Below, piece after piece: positions 22,140 to 33,439 of a stretch of 64,000 bases of DNA (positions within the stretch are counted from its first letter, which is position 1; each line of letters starts with the position of its first letter). The DNA is from Fistularia commersonii. Its lineage: Eukaryota > Chordata > Actinopteri > Syngnathiformes > Fistulariidae. The notes beneath the pieces were generated by a model. The model saw only the letters and a list, made by a program, of their open reading frames with translations, was not told the DNA's origin and did no database searches. The position numbers and the translations under genes were made by a program. The stretch is from the NCBI GenBank assembly GCA_037954325.1, contig JBBMNZ010000030.1:3867001-3931000 (forward strand), in the 5' to 3' direction.

Positions 22140-22335
22140 AAAGCGTGGGTACTAAGTATCTATTCTGCTTATCCTGCTCTCTGGGTCACAAGGGGACTGC
22201 AGCCGATCTCGGGGTTCACCCTGGATCAGTCACCTGTCGATCAAAAGCCCAATCATGCAGACATTCACCCTCTCATTCACACGTCTGGCCGTTTCAGGGT
22301 CTCCTATGAACCTCCTGCATATTTTGCGCGGTTCG
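22140..22335 (-). repeat. dispersed fish repeat (SINE-like), 3' part in reverse
   Basis: GGGTCACAAGGGGACTGCAG, TTCACCCTGGATCAGTCACC and CATTCACCCTCTCATTCACA match, in reverse, the repeat whose plus-strand parts occur at 37860-37985 (CTGATGAACTGG-like text) and 42185-42305. The CATTCACCCTCTCATTCA motif is the reverse complement of the ~40-bp minisatellite unit, so the minisatellite may derive from this tail. Confidence 0.6.
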
Positions 22336-22865
22336 AGCTAATGTCTGGGTCATCCAGGTCATGGTGAGTTATAATCATGGTGGTTTGTATGAGGAACTTC
22401 ACCTCGTGGAGGTACGCAGGTCCAAGCCAGTCCTTAATAAAGTCCATCTAAAGTGTACAGAAAGGCTAGGAAATGAATGTTTGAAGCTTTGCCACCTTTG
22501 CAGAAAATGAGAAGGTGTTTGGTGGACGAGTGTGGAACCGGTCAGAATCTCATGTTAACTGGAGGAAATGTGTGAAACGCTTTCTTGGATTGTTTTGTCA
22601 GCGCAGGATCGATGCTGTTCACACTGGTCCGGCTTATCGAAACCTTCTTGTCGCGGCAACTGGACTTGATTGTCTCCACTTGAACACGTTTCATCCCTCA
22701 TTCAAGAGGATTCTTCAGTTTTAATGACCTGTGGGGAGTTCCAGGCTACAACTGCCAGGGTTTTTGGCGGGTCGAGGTTGTCATGGCTTGTTGTGCAAAC
22801 GGCAGAAGCTACGCCAAAGGGGGTTGTTATGCTAACGGGTGTGTCGTTAGCTGGGAACAAATGTA
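22336..22865 (+). repeat. dispersed repeat of unknown class ('CTTCTTGTCGCGGCAACTGG' type), copy 1
   Basis: Begins GGGTCATCCAGGTCATGG. The core at 22645-22715 reads AACCTTCTTGTCGCGGCAAC, then TTGAACACGTTTCATCC and TTCAAGAGGATTCTTCAG. The same ordered motifs recur at 54150-54300. This is a widespread fish repeat; I cannot assign it to a transposon class. Confidence 0.6.
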
Positions 22866-22990
22866 CAACTTTTGGGGATTTACCTGGATTAGAATCTGAA
22901 ATGGTGAAACCAAACTTATCAGAATGTGAAACATGTAGAAGCGAAACCCAACACAGGGAGAACATGGAGACCAGTGATGTGAAGTCAGGG

Positions 22991-23449
22991 GAGGCAGGAG
23001 AGGCCGTGCCTCACTTGTCAATCTGGGGAAAAAAAAATTGGATGGGAAAAAAATAATTAAATGGTTATCTGCGAAATGCACTATAAAGGTATTTTTCCAT
23101 TTAACTATACCAATTTCATATTTTCTTTTAATCAAAAATCGCCGGATTTTGCTGTTCAAATACTGAGAAGAGACATGCAAGAGACTTGAGGCCATGGACT
23201 GTTGAGCCTCAACGTAGATTGTGCAATGACTGCTAACTACTGGCATGCACTGCACTAAGACTATTACTGTCTCTCTGTATGTTGCTGTTAAGATATTTAA
23301 ACATTTTTGCTACACGAACTATATTTCCAGTGTACAGTGTTTTTTTTCTTTTGTTTTGCCAACAACTGTATTCGCATTAGTTTCTTGTGCAGAGCGATCA
23401 TGAAATGACTGCGAAGAGCCACTAGTGAGGCACGCAGTTCTCCTGCCTC
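22991..23449. mobile_element. non-autonomous DNA-transposon-like element with GAGGCAGGAGA ends
   Basis: GAGGCAGGAGA (22991-23001) is the exact reverse complement of TCTCCTGCCTC (23439-23449). Just inside each end lies a second inverted pair, GTGCCTCAC and GTGAGGCAC. The ~460-bp interior has no open frame of note. The target duplication is unclear, so the family is not assigned. Confidence 0.6.
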
Positions 23450-23559
23450 ACGGTAGGGGGCGCTTGTAATTCCAGCGATTCTTCTTGCAACCCCTCGGCT
23501 TATTCCATGCGATACTTACTCGGCAGGAGTCATATGTTTGAAAATCTGATCGTGATGAA

Positions 23560-23660
23560 GTTAATACCTCACCAGGATGGAGACCCCAGACAGACAAGCC
23601 TCCCTGTGAGAATCCAACCGGGGGACCGCCTTGCCGTGAAGCAGAAGCGCTAATCATATT
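23560..23660 (-). repeat. fragment of dispersed fish repeat (SINE-like)
   Basis: CTCCCTGTGAGAATCCAACC then GGGGGACCGCCTTGCCGTGA and AGCGCTAA: reverse orientation of the repeat at 42185-42305 and 45000-45125. Confidence 0.55.
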
Positions 23661-23950
23661 ACCGTAATAAGCAGTAGATTTTGCAAAAAAGCCAAGTAAA
23701 ACTAGCCAAAACATGCTTTTTGACCTTTTTTAAATCTGATTGGCCTCGACACGTATGATCTTTTTATCAAGCAAAACCGAGAACGTGTTTGCTAGGCGTG
23801 CAGGACAAAAGTCCGCAGAGGGAGGTTGTAAACGTATCACTTTGCCACCGTGCAGGAATCGGCTGCCAGCTTCCGTCAGCGTCCTCTTCGGTTGTCAAAC
23901 CCTGGGAATTTAACCTTTTGTCCAGTCTTTGGAAATTGTTTTCCCCTCCC

Positions 23951-23953
<3 letters not shown>

Positions 23954-23992
<39 letters not shown>
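23954..23992. repeat. (GT)n microsatellite
   Basis: Pure GT run of about 19 units. Confidence 0.97.
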
Positions 23993-23993
<1 letters not shown>

Positions 23994-24180
23994 TAGCGGC
24001 TCACTGCGAGCTACTTACGTGCATATTGGTCAAATCCCCCTCTCGCTGCGCCGGACACCATATCTCTGCGTGTTTTCGGTATAATTACTATATTTTCCCG
24101 TGTGTGTGGAAGTGAAGCGGCCCTGACGGCGGGTTTGACAGGCCCGCTGACATGCTAGCCACGACCGCACAGGTACTTGC

Positions 24181-24202
24181 GTGTGTGTGTGTGTGTGTGT
24201 GT
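24181..24202. repeat. (GT)n microsatellite
   Basis: Pure GT run of 11 units. Confidence 0.95.
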
Positions 24203-24420
24203 CCGTGCTCTGGGATGAGTGACAAGGTGTGACACGCTAGCATTTGTCTCTTAAATGCCAGAACACAGAGCTGACACCAAAGGGCAGCGAGACGGAGGAA
24301 GAGATGGAGGCGCCGGGTGGGAGGAAAATTTAAGAGGGGACAAAAAAAGGTGAGAGTTAGGAATACCATGTTCTTGCAGTTAACCTTTTGGGAAATTGTT
24401 TTATTTCCGCCCCCCGTCAC

Positions 24421-24446
24421 CTTTTTTTTTTTTTTTTTTTTTTTTT
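24421..24446. repeat. (T)n homopolymer
   Basis: About 26 T residues. Confidence 0.9.
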
Positions 24447-24586
24447 GCATGTTTATTACCGCAACCTCGCTTCTGCTGCTGGAAGTGACGAAGGAGCTGT
24501 CCGAGGTACTCGTCTGACGTTTACCGACGGGGCGCCGTTCCAGCCACCCGTCGCTAAAAGGGAAAAAAATAGTGAAAATAGTGTTT

Positions 24587-24603
24587 GGGGGGGGGGGGGG
24601 GGG
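24587..24603. repeat. (G)17 homopolymer
   Basis: Seventeen consecutive G residues, 140 bp from a T run. Confidence 0.93.
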
Positions 24604-26400
24604 AATCTCGTCGTGACAACGCGAGCCCGCTCGAAGCGGAGAAGTCATAAAAGACGCGCGGCGGCTGCTGCTCCGGCCTGCCGTGACTCATTAAAACATT
24701 AATTCTCCGGCCGAATGGGGACGCGAGCTGAGTAAATGTGGCCTCTCACCCGGGGACGCGGCCCCATTAAAATATAATAACGTCTGTCGTGTCGGGACCC
24801 GGCGTGACCGATGTTAAGCCGCGGATTAGCAAAAAGCAATGATGTACCTGCGACAGAAAAGTATTTAGTTATTAGTTTGTCCGGCGGCCATATTGGAACC
24901 TGTAGAGGTTGTGCGTTGACACGCTCACCCGTCTAGGCTGATTAAATTAAAATCCATGTTCATTCAGAGATGCACGGCAGCTGAAGTGTGTTTTTTATAT
25001 ATTTTTATTTATTTATTTATTTTTTTGCAAATTGGATTAATATTGAACAGCATGTGATCCCAAAGTAAATGGTTTACCTTTCGGTCGCCGCTTTTTTTCG
25101 CACAATCGAGGGCCGGAGCGAATTCCTGCCGACCTTGTCCCGACCGAAACTCTGCGTATCCGTGCAGGAAGTCACAGACACGCTCCGGCTGCAGTTATTT
25201 CAAATTTTAAGTGTTCTGCTTATCATTTATTGATCCGCGGGACTTTGAATCTGTCAGCTCTTCTCCACTTGAAGACTCTGTTGCTCTCATTTGCATCCTT
25301 TCTTGGCTTACACGCCCGACAGTTTCACGCTCCTTCCCTTCGGTTTTATTGCTGCGACTCAGCGTAATGCTCGCCTCGCGCCGGGAACTTCGACAGAAGT
25401 TGCACTTTGACGACTCCTGCGGCCACCTTGAAACGCCGATTTGAAGTTGTTTGCGCAACAGGAAATCAAAACGACCGTCACGTGCCAGGTTGCGGTTTCA
25501 AACTGCTGCTACTGTGCTCCGGAGGGCCTCCCAGAGCAATTTCATGCAAGGCTAGCAGCACTAAATCCTAAATTTATAAGCTCTGCAAAGTTCGTTTTAC
25601 TTTTCATTGTTTCCTAGAGTGCTGGTAATCTCAACATATCCATCAGTAGTAATAATGTGCGAATAATCTGCATGTTGAGATGGTAAATATAGAGCTGGAG
25701 CCGGGAATCGAACCCCCAATCTTCTGTCTCCAGTTAGAGGAAAAAAAAAAAGTAGGTAAAAGCAACTCGACCCGCGGACGTTCCGATTTTGAGCCGATGA
25801 GAAATAACCAGCGACAGGCGAGGCTTTGTTTATTCCTCAAACGGCTCCGAGCTGCGTGGAAATAATGTTTCACGCCACCAGCCGGGTCCGGCGGCGCAGA
25901 ACTGACGATAAACGTAGATAAACGGTAAGAACCCCCGCCGCCGCCGCCACCCAGCCAACATTGAACGGAGCAGGTTGTCGGTGACTAAATAAAGAAAAAT
26001 GAGCCATCGGTTGCATCCATTTCATGTCCCCTCAATAACGTGATGATATCAAACACGCAAATATGACGGCGGCGTGGATATGGAATCCTGCAGGGCAGCT
26101 GAAGTCAATTTCAGGACGTTCCTCGGCAGATGCTCCTCTTTGTTCTCCTCTTCCTGCCCTCTCATTTTCTTTACAAATGGATTCACTGAAGTTTAAAACC
26201 AGACTTATTTCAATGATTTGATTATACACAGATGCTATTTATGTACGACATGCATACAGTCATAAACACACCCAGTGTGTGTGTTTGTTTATATTTAAAG
26301 GAATGTTATTTTTTTGGAAGATTTCTAGTGTCTTTCCTTACTCTGTGTGTGTGTGCCAATGGTGTTATGGACATATTGCTGGGATGAAAGGGTGTGTGCA
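24604..26400. other. unique non-coding block, CpG-containing, no gene seen
   Basis: 24604-24960 is free of repeats and carries many CpGs plus TAAT-type cores (CATTAATTCTCC, CATTAAAATATAATAA). 25685-25740 has a short reverse fragment of the SINE-like fish repeat (GGGAATCGAACCCCCAATCT). The short open frames at 25207-25458 occur on both strands over the same bases and look like chance. Confidence 0.45.
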
Positions 26401-26402
26401 TG

Positions 26403-26404
<2 letters not shown>

Positions 26405-26444
<40 letters not shown>
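26405..26444. repeat. (TG)n microsatellite
   Basis: Pure TG run of about 20 units. Confidence 0.97.
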
Positions 26445-26446
<2 letters not shown>

Positions 26447-26570
26447 CATGCGTAAACGTCAGTTTTTCAGACAAGCACAAGACAAAAAATGACAAATAAC
26501 TCTTCAAACTTGTGCTGACTATCTATAGAAAAACTATGTGTCTTGTGAGTAAGAATGAGCCCAAGTAAGC

Positions 26571-26677
<107 letters not shown>

Positions 26678-26679
26678 CT

Positions 26680-27700
26680 CCAGAGCCCGGAGGAACATGC
26701 CTCATCCGCACAGCCTGTGTGCTGCATCTTCACTGAAAAACCATTTTGTCTAGCCCTGAATTATCTATAATGGGAACAATTTCTTTCTTGGTTGGAAACG
26801 TGGGGTTTTCACAAAGGGCCACTTTTTGCAGGCTCTCCCCGAAGCTCACGGAGGATTACCGCAACATCGGCCTTCATAAACAAAATCTTTTTGTTGTTTG
26901 AAACAGATTTTTACACAAACACATGCACAATATTGAGAGAGCCGCTCGGTAAACAACTCCGACTCCCATATCATCGGCCGAGGCATTCGGAATATGCGTC
27001 TTTCCTCCGTACGAAAAGACCGCAATTAACAGTAAACAAGGGTCTCTTGTGGCAAAGTTGCGCTGATTTTGTTTCCACTTGCGGAGAGCGAGCAGAAACG
27101 CGATACAAAAAGGTTTGTACTGAGACCCTCCAACTGTGAACAATGAGTCGGCGGGACGAAACGGTTACGAAACATTTTCCCGTCTTAAAAGAAAAGAAAG
27201 TCCGTCCGAAGCTCGTCTGAGTTCGATTCCTCGGCAGGTGTTTGATTAGTGTTGGCTTCAGGTTGCCTCCGACTCTGAATCCGTCGAAAACCGCGGCTTC
27301 GATTTGTCATTTTTTACAAAACGGGATTTAATAGATTATTAATTGGTGCGTATGCAAGAAAAAAAAAGGCTTATCCCAGCCGTCATTGGGCGAAGAAGTC
27401 GATCAGATATTCAGCGTCTCATTCACTTGTCAACATTACTGTTTTACTTAAAGTAGAATGTGTGGTTTGACAAGCACAAAAGCTATGTTGAGATTTTATG
27501 AGTGTTTTTTATGTTGCTGGTCTAAATATTGATTAAATTGGACAATATAATCTTTATACATACAACCGTCATTCATGAGTCGGACAGACGTGCAGCCTTT
27601 CGGCCTCATTCATGCTTCTTATAAATCGATCGGTCTCTCATTCGCTTTCTACATGTTTTTATGCTAACAACTTTGAGTGTGTGTGTGTGTGTGTGTGGAA
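26680..27700. other. non-coding stretch, no gene seen
   Basis: Unique-looking DNA. The two ~100-codon frames at 26792-27143 overlie each other on opposite strands and show no domain. A short GT run lies at 27678-27697. Confidence 0.5.
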
Positions 27701-27703
27701 ATA

Positions 27704-28307
27704 CACTGCCCATAATAATAAAGGGAACACTGAAATAACACCATCTACAGGACTGTCTCAGAAAACTAGAATATTGTGATAAAGTTCTTTATCTTCTGTG
27801 ATTCAATTAAAAAAACAAAAAATACTTTTTCATGATATTCTAATATTTTGAGATAGGGTTTTTGAGTTCTCTTAAGATGTAAGCCATAATCAGCAATATT
27901 GCAATATTTCATTTGATTTGTAATGAATCTTGCTTCTTTGACATTTTTGTTTTTGTAATCGCATTACAGAAGATAAAGAACTTCATCACAATATTCTAAT
28001 TTTCTGAGACGGTTCTGTAGATCTGAATGAATGAAATATTCTTACTAAATCCTTTGAATGTGCTGCCAGCAAAATCACACAAACATTATCAATGGGAATC
28101 AAATGTATGAACCCATGGAGGTCTGGTTTTTGGAGTCACACTCAAATTAAAAGTGGAAAAACACACTACAGGCTGATCCAACTTGGATAAAATGTCTTTA
28201 AAACCAGTCCAAAATGAAAGTGTAGCTTTCTAAGTGGACAGTTTGATGATTGACTTACATAGTTACATCGTGTTGTTTCAGCATTCCCTTTATTGTTTTG
28301 AGCCATA
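27704..28307 (-). mobile_element. Tc1/mariner-type MITE, family B, copy 2, split by a family A MITE
   Basis: Starts CACTGCCCATAATAATAAAG after TA and ends near TTCCCTTTATTGTTTTGAGC. In reverse complement its body matches the copy at 12714-13071 (CCCATGGAGGTC, GGAGTCACACTCAAATTAAA). The ~330-bp element is interrupted at 27748-28017. Confidence 0.88.
27748..28017 (+). mobile_element. Tc1/mariner-type MITE, family A, copy 3, nested in family B
   Basis: Starts CAGGACTGTCTCAGAAAACT, ends TTTTCTGAGACGGTTCTG, flanked by TA at 27746-27747 and 28018-28019. Removing it with one TA restores …CACCATC-TA-GATCTGAATG…, which lines up with the uninterrupted family B copy at 12.7-13.1 kb (reverse strand). 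Confidence 0.93.
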
Positions 28308-28309
28308 TA

Positions 28310-29446
28310 TACATATATATGTTTGTACATATCTATTCCCTTCTACAGCAGAAATTATTTTCTTGCTCCTGAACAATGCATATTTAATAAACCCGACTTG
28401 CATTTGCTTCAAACGTCAGACTTCCCGAGATGAGAAGTCAAGGGATCACCAGACTGATTACAAGCCAATCTCACACAAATGCCCGTTTTATTTCACAGCA
28501 ATCAGTCCAGCGGTGACATTTTAAGCCAATATTTTGGCGCATTTTGAAATAAAAACTCAGAGAAGCCCCGGCCGGCGGTCCCTCTTGCTGAAATATTCAT
28601 CACTTCACGTCATTTCGCTCCCTCCGACCTTCATCAGACGGAATAGAAATGTCGACGGTTAACAGCGGTGAATATTTCTGACAGGTTACTCGTGTCCCTC
28701 CACGCTACGGATTTGCATACGCACTCCGCTGGCGGCTTCGCCTGCAAGCAGCCCGAGGTGGAAACAAAAAGCAGAGCGCTTCAAATAAAGCCCAGTTGCG
28801 GGATCCCCTTAATTAAGACAGGAGAAATTTTCTTTTTTTTTTTTTTTTTTTTTTTTGTCGCAGCTCCTCTTAGCGGTTCTGGTACAACGCAAGGGGAACT
28901 ACCGAACTACGACCCCCCCGAGCCTTCCTGTCTGCGTGCACGGCCGACAAGCTCTCTGCAGAGGTGACCTCCGCGACCCCGCGCTTCTCAGACAAATGAC
29001 AAATACATTGTAAGCGCCGAGGCCGACCCGGTGCTGCATCGTGAAAGTAACCCAATTATGTTTCACCGCCCCCGTATCCGGCCCGCATCATGAAAAATAA
29101 AAGGAATCTAACATTGCTAAAGATGTAAATAGAAATGTATTTAATTGAAATGATGATCCAGCGTGCGGCTCCGATAAAACCCCGCTGTAACGTGTGTGAG
29201 TGCTTGCCAGTGTTTTAAAGCTGGTTTTAAATGCCGTTTAAAAGAGAAGTGCCTTTCGTGACTCAAAGGTTATTTCATTTATTGCAAAAGTATTTGAGAA
29301 AATCTGTCGTATTAGATACAAAAAGAAAAAAAAACGTTTTTACTAAAAGCTCAACATTCAGTCAGTCATTATCTTATCACTTATCAAGGACCAGTAACCA
29401 TAGAGACAAACCCATTCACTCATTTTTTCGGGGGAATATATAGACG
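28310..29446. other. non-coding stretch, no gene seen
   Basis: A T run at 28831-28856; otherwise unique DNA. The 99-codon plus frame at 28668-28967 owes its middle to that T run. Confidence 0.5.
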
Positions 29447-29658
29447 TGAGTGTGTATATTTGTGTGTGTGTATATATATATATACATATATATATTGAAG
29501 TGCGTGCAAATGTATGTATAGGTGTGTGTATGCGCAGGCGTATATGTGTGTGTGTGCGCGCGCGTCTATGTGTGTATATATATATACATATATATATGAA
29601 TGTTTAGGTGTGTATATATGTATGTATCTGTGTGTGCGTGTGTGTGCGTATATGTGTG

Positions 29659-29690
<32 letters not shown>

Positions 29691-29888
29691 CGTGTATGTA
29701 TGTATGTGTGTGAATAAATATTTGTGTATATATATATGTGTGTGTATATATGCATATATACGTGTGTGTATATATATGCATTTATGTATGTGCATATATA
29801 TATGTATATATATGTGCTTGTATATATGTATAGCTGTGTGTGTGTGTATATATGTATGTGTGTGCGCGCGTATATGTGTGTATATGTG

Positions 29889-29933
<45 letters not shown>

Positions 29934-29996
29934 ATATGAATGTATAGGTGTGTATATATGTATGTATCTATGTGTGTGTGTGTGTGCATATAGTAC
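29447..29996. repeat. composite (TG)n/(TA)n low-complexity domain
   Basis: About 550 bp of alternating TG, TA and TGTATG blocks, almost entirely alternating purine-pyrimidine. Frames of up to 189 codons on both strands (Tyr-Ile-Thr-His or Cys-Val-Tyr-Ile readings) are artefacts. A second domain of the same build lies at 50671-51222. Confidence 0.95.
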
Positions 29997-29999
29997 TGC

Positions 30000-30972
30000 A
30001 GTCATTTTCAAGCTAAATATTGACTTCCAGTGTTGATTAAAATAACCCCCAGCAAGACATGGCTTCACTTTCAGTTTCGATGACCTACTTTTAAAACAGC
30101 TGATTCATTCGCCCCGAAACACAACGTGACAGCAAAGTGGAAAGTTACATCAGCGGTGGGAAAGAGGTTTGTCATACATGCCGGAAAATGACTTGTGTTT
30201 TTTGGATAAAAGGAGACAATTTCCTTGAAAAAATAGCGCGTGGGCGTCGAGCGAAATGTAATTAAAACGACATCATGATAAACGTTCTCTCGGGTTAACA
30301 CAAACACCGAGGCGAAGTAGAAAGTATATAAATCAAAATGGTACCCGAAGTTAATGTTGAACGGCGTTCCAGTTGTTGTTGGTGCCGTCCCTCGGTCCCA
30401 CGCGGTGGAATCGCCAGAGCTTTAGCCGCAGCTGCCGCAGTCTCCGGGCCTGCAGAGTCCACGTTGCCACCTTAAAAAATAAGAAAACCCTCCGAGCTTG
30501 TGGCGAGGTGGCGTCCTGCATACGGCTGCCGCCACTTCGCTAACACAAACGCCCCCGGTAACATCCCGGTCAGTCCGTTCTCCCATCGATTAACCGCAGA
30601 AGCGACGCGCCGTAAATCTCGCACCGTTAAAGTTATCAAACAAAAGCCCGGGGGATAATTGAGCGATAAGGGCGGCGATGAAATAGGGTCACGCCCGTAT
30701 AACTGAAATACCGCACGACGACGAGAAATACGCCGTAAATTGCTTTTAACGACGATAGAAATCGAACGTTAACGGCGTCCCGTAACGAGCGTCAGTCACG
30801 GCGTGTTTATGTATAAACAGATTTTTGTAATGTGTTGTAATTCCTCACCGGGCGAGGTAACGGTTATGATGCGTGATTAATATCTGACGCGATGGGTCAA
30901 AAATCCCCTTTTGCGTCTTCACGGGAAAAAAACGTGAGAGATGTTTTCTGACAGTTTGTGTACTCTTTTAAT
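30000..30972. other. unique block with marked CpG over-representation
   Basis: No TE end, microsatellite or supportable exon. By hand I count about 35 CpG in the 260 bases 30541-30800, with far fewer TpG, although the block is only about half G+C. Confidence 0.55.
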
Positions 30973-31000
30973 TGTGTGTGTGTGTGTGTGTGTGTGTGTG
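30973..31000. repeat. (GT)n microsatellite
   Basis: Pure GT run of 14 units; an inverted CA partner begins at 31115. Confidence 0.97.
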
Positions 31001-31112
31001 CACGTTCTGAGAAGGCGGAGTGTCGTGTAGAAGCTTGCGTGGTGCATCTATTTGGGAGAAACGTGTCAAAAGTTGAATTCTTCAAACTTTACTTTCAACC
31101 TAGAACCATCCA

Positions 31113-31114
<2 letters not shown>

Positions 31115-31151
<37 letters not shown>
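31115..31151. repeat. (CA)n microsatellite
   Basis: Pure CA run of about 18 units. Confidence 0.97.
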
Positions 31152-31154
<3 letters not shown>

Positions 31155-31296
31155 GGCTTATCTTCAAACACTGTGGCTTCCATTCCTTGGAGATCCTGTG
31201 GCGCCGATGAATGTGTGTGTCTTGGTGTGTAAGTGCGTGTAGTTATGATTAAAATTTCCATGTTAGACAATGTCCTTCTTGTGTATGCGCGTCATC

Positions 31297-31355
31297 GTGT
31301 GTGTGTGTGTCTGCGAGCGTGCGTGTGTGTGTGCGTGTGTGTGTGCGTGTGTGCG
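31297..31355. repeat. (GT)n microsatellite, interrupted
   Basis: GT runs broken by CTGCGAGCGTGC and GC units. Confidence 0.9.
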
Positions 31356-31455
31356 CTTTCTGATGTGGTTGTTCAACAGAACAACAAGCCTTTAACTTTT
31401 ACAGAGAAACTCCTCAAATCCCCAAATGGATTGATAATTACAACCAGGACCAGCC

Positions 31456-31458
<3 letters not shown>

Positions 31459-31493
<35 letters not shown>

Positions 31494-31502
31494 CGTGCGT
31501 GT
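31459..31502. repeat. (GT)n microsatellite
   Basis: GT run ending in GTGC units. Confidence 0.95.
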
Positions 31503-31509
31503 CACGGGA

Positions 31510-32390
31510 CTGTAGCGGAACATGTTTTATGAATTTTGAAGGGAAAATAATAACAAATTCCTGCCGCGGCTCAAAGAGGAGCACGGGCGGGGGATGAAGA
31601 TCTACGTCGAGACGGGCAGGAAATCGGAGCCAATGTGACTTTCAGGGTTCGTCGGTTGAATTTTCTCCGGTGGCTTCGTGAAGCTAATTTGCACTTGACG
31701 TGAAGATGGTCTTTTCTGCAAGCAAAATACGTTTTCACGATAAAATCCGCCGTTATGTGAACATCGAGGAGTTGTTTTTTTTTTTTGTTTTTCACCGACT
31801 GGAAGCGAAGCAGGCGTCGGCCGGGGGGTCTGACCGAAGGCAAAAACAGCTTTTACGCGAGTAACCGCGGCTCCCCGACATCAGATTCGAGGCCGCTGAT
31901 TTCAGAAGCGCTATGTTCCTTCCGGCCTTGAACGAAATAACAGCCGGAGGGGAAGAGCACGAAGAGAGCGGGCGACGGCTAATGGTCGGAGACGTCGCGT
32001 TCGCATCGCGGATCTGCGAAGCAATCGTGCGTTTCGTTTTTCGTCCGAGCGCGGCTTCCTCTGCGAGCCGAGAGATTGTGAGATGCTTTTTCCGCGGGTC
32101 TATTTGCGCGAGGAGATGCAGGTGCACGTCTGGAAAATAAATATGAGATAGCGTTATTACCCGAGGTGGAGAGTTAATGATCGATGATTTCAAAACGTGA
32201 TTTATACGATCGCTCCAATGTCCTTCCAGGAACTACTCGCGTCAAACTTTTAGTTTCACGGAAAGGCAAGGCGGTAGGGACCGATGTGACATCTGCACCT
32301 TGAGCTCCGCACTCCGAAAGAAGCCAAAGATGAGGAAGACAGCATGGAGGTCACGATAGCACAACCTTGGACTATCAGATGGGTACCTAT
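31510..32390. other. unique CpG-rich non-coding block, no gene supported
   Basis: Repeat-free apart from a T run at 31777-31787. A 133-codon minus frame (31792-32193) and a plus frame (31913-32140) overlap on the same bases; neither shows a domain, and the high CpG content lowers stop-codon frequency. Confidence 0.4.
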
Positions 32391-32394
32391 CTTC

Positions 32395-32700
32395 TCCCCT
32401 CACCGAACCCCACCGTCCTTCTCCTCCTTCTTTTCCCTCCCCATCCTCTTCTATCATACCAACTAACTTCATGTCCTCTCTCACTACATCCGTGAATCTT
32501 CTCTTTTATTGTCCTCTTAACCTCCTGGCTGGCTTCTCTGACCTTCTCTCCAAAACATCTACATGAGCTGTCCCTCTGATGGACCCAACATCTTTACATC
32601 TGCTTCCCGTCTTTTCTTCAGCGCCTCTGTGTCCAAAGCGTACGGCTTCGCTGGTCTCACAACCGTCTCGAACACCTTTGAAGAACCCCGCCATTGGCCA
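32395..32700 (-). pseudogene. LINE C-terminal fragment with internal deletions
   Basis: Minus-strand readings FKGVRDGCETSEAVRFGH, GSIRGTAHVDVLERRSEK and REDMKLVGMIEEDGE appear in the order of the LINE at 15.3-17.1 kb, in different frames and with pieces missing. It ends exactly where the pogo-like element begins. Confidence 0.75.
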
Positions 32701-33433
32701 CCGCATTTTTCGCACTATAAGGCGCATCTAAAATCCTTACATTTTCCCCAAATCGCCCATGCGCCTTATAATCCAGCGCGCCTTATATATGGATTCTTAT
32801 GCTGACTGAACCTCGAACCAATTCTATGTGGCACACCGCACTCAAAAATCTGTCAAAATTTTTTAGCGCGTCGTTGCTTTGATTGATTGTCTGACTGTTC
32901 CCACCTTAAAAGGGGACGTTGTATTAAAGTTGGTCCCCGGTTGAATATGGGTTGCTTTGTGAGACAACGTTAGATAACTGATGTAGTGCTGGAATACAGT
33001 GTTGTCCAAACCTCACACAAATGTCAGGTGTCCGCTTTCCCTGGCAACGATAAACCAATCAGAGAACAGTACGTAGTACATTTACCTCCGCCACTTTTTG
33101 GAATACCGGTACGTACTGTGCTTCAACAAAATATTACTGCACATTTGTGTGTGTGTGAGGACCCCCAAAAATGGCAACAGCGGAATTCAAACTCGGTCAG
33201 GCTGTCAGTCTCGCAGTAGATGATGGGAATAGAAGAGCTGCAAAAGAATTCAGCATTAATCAATCCACGATACAGAAGTGAAAGACGCAAGCAGATCAGC
33301 TGTAAACAAGACTAAACTGACTGTTTTGCTTTATATACCTTATGTTTTATCTTGCGCTTTATCACGCGGTTTGACTTATGTCATTGATATTGCGCCTTAC
33401 AATGCCGTGCACCTTACGGTCCGCAAAATACGG
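32701..33433 (+). mobile_element. pogo/Tigger-like DNA transposon remnant
   Basis: Left end CCGCATTTTTCGCACTATAA then GGCGCAT; right end, reversed, CCGTATTTTGCGGACCGTAA then GGTGCA. These are inverted repeats of the 'cactataaggcgca' kind seen in vertebrate pogo-like elements. TA follows the right end (33434-33435). A short N-terminal transposase remnant is at 33171-33281. Most of the transposase gene is gone. Confidence 0.75.
33171..33281 (+). pseudogene. pogo-like transposase N-terminal HTH remnant
   Basis: ATG-initiated 36 codons: MATAEFKLGQAVSLAVDDGN then RRAAKEFSINQSTIQK, stopped by TGA where relatives have Trp. The A-A-K/R-E-F…N…S(T)I/V pattern is the CENP-B/pogo-type helix-turn-helix that binds the element ends. 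After the stop the frame continues KTQADQL, as expected for a broken W codon. Confidence 0.75.
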
Positions 33434-33439
33434 TAACTA

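Noticed and set aside
27210..27240. tRNA gene (GAGTTCGATTCC resembles a B box)
   Set aside because: No A box at the right distance and no cloverleaf arms; chance match.
29420..29989. 189-codon minus-strand open frame
   Set aside because: Entirely Thr-His-Tyr-Ile readings of a TG/TA low-complexity tract; a comparable frame exists on the other strand.
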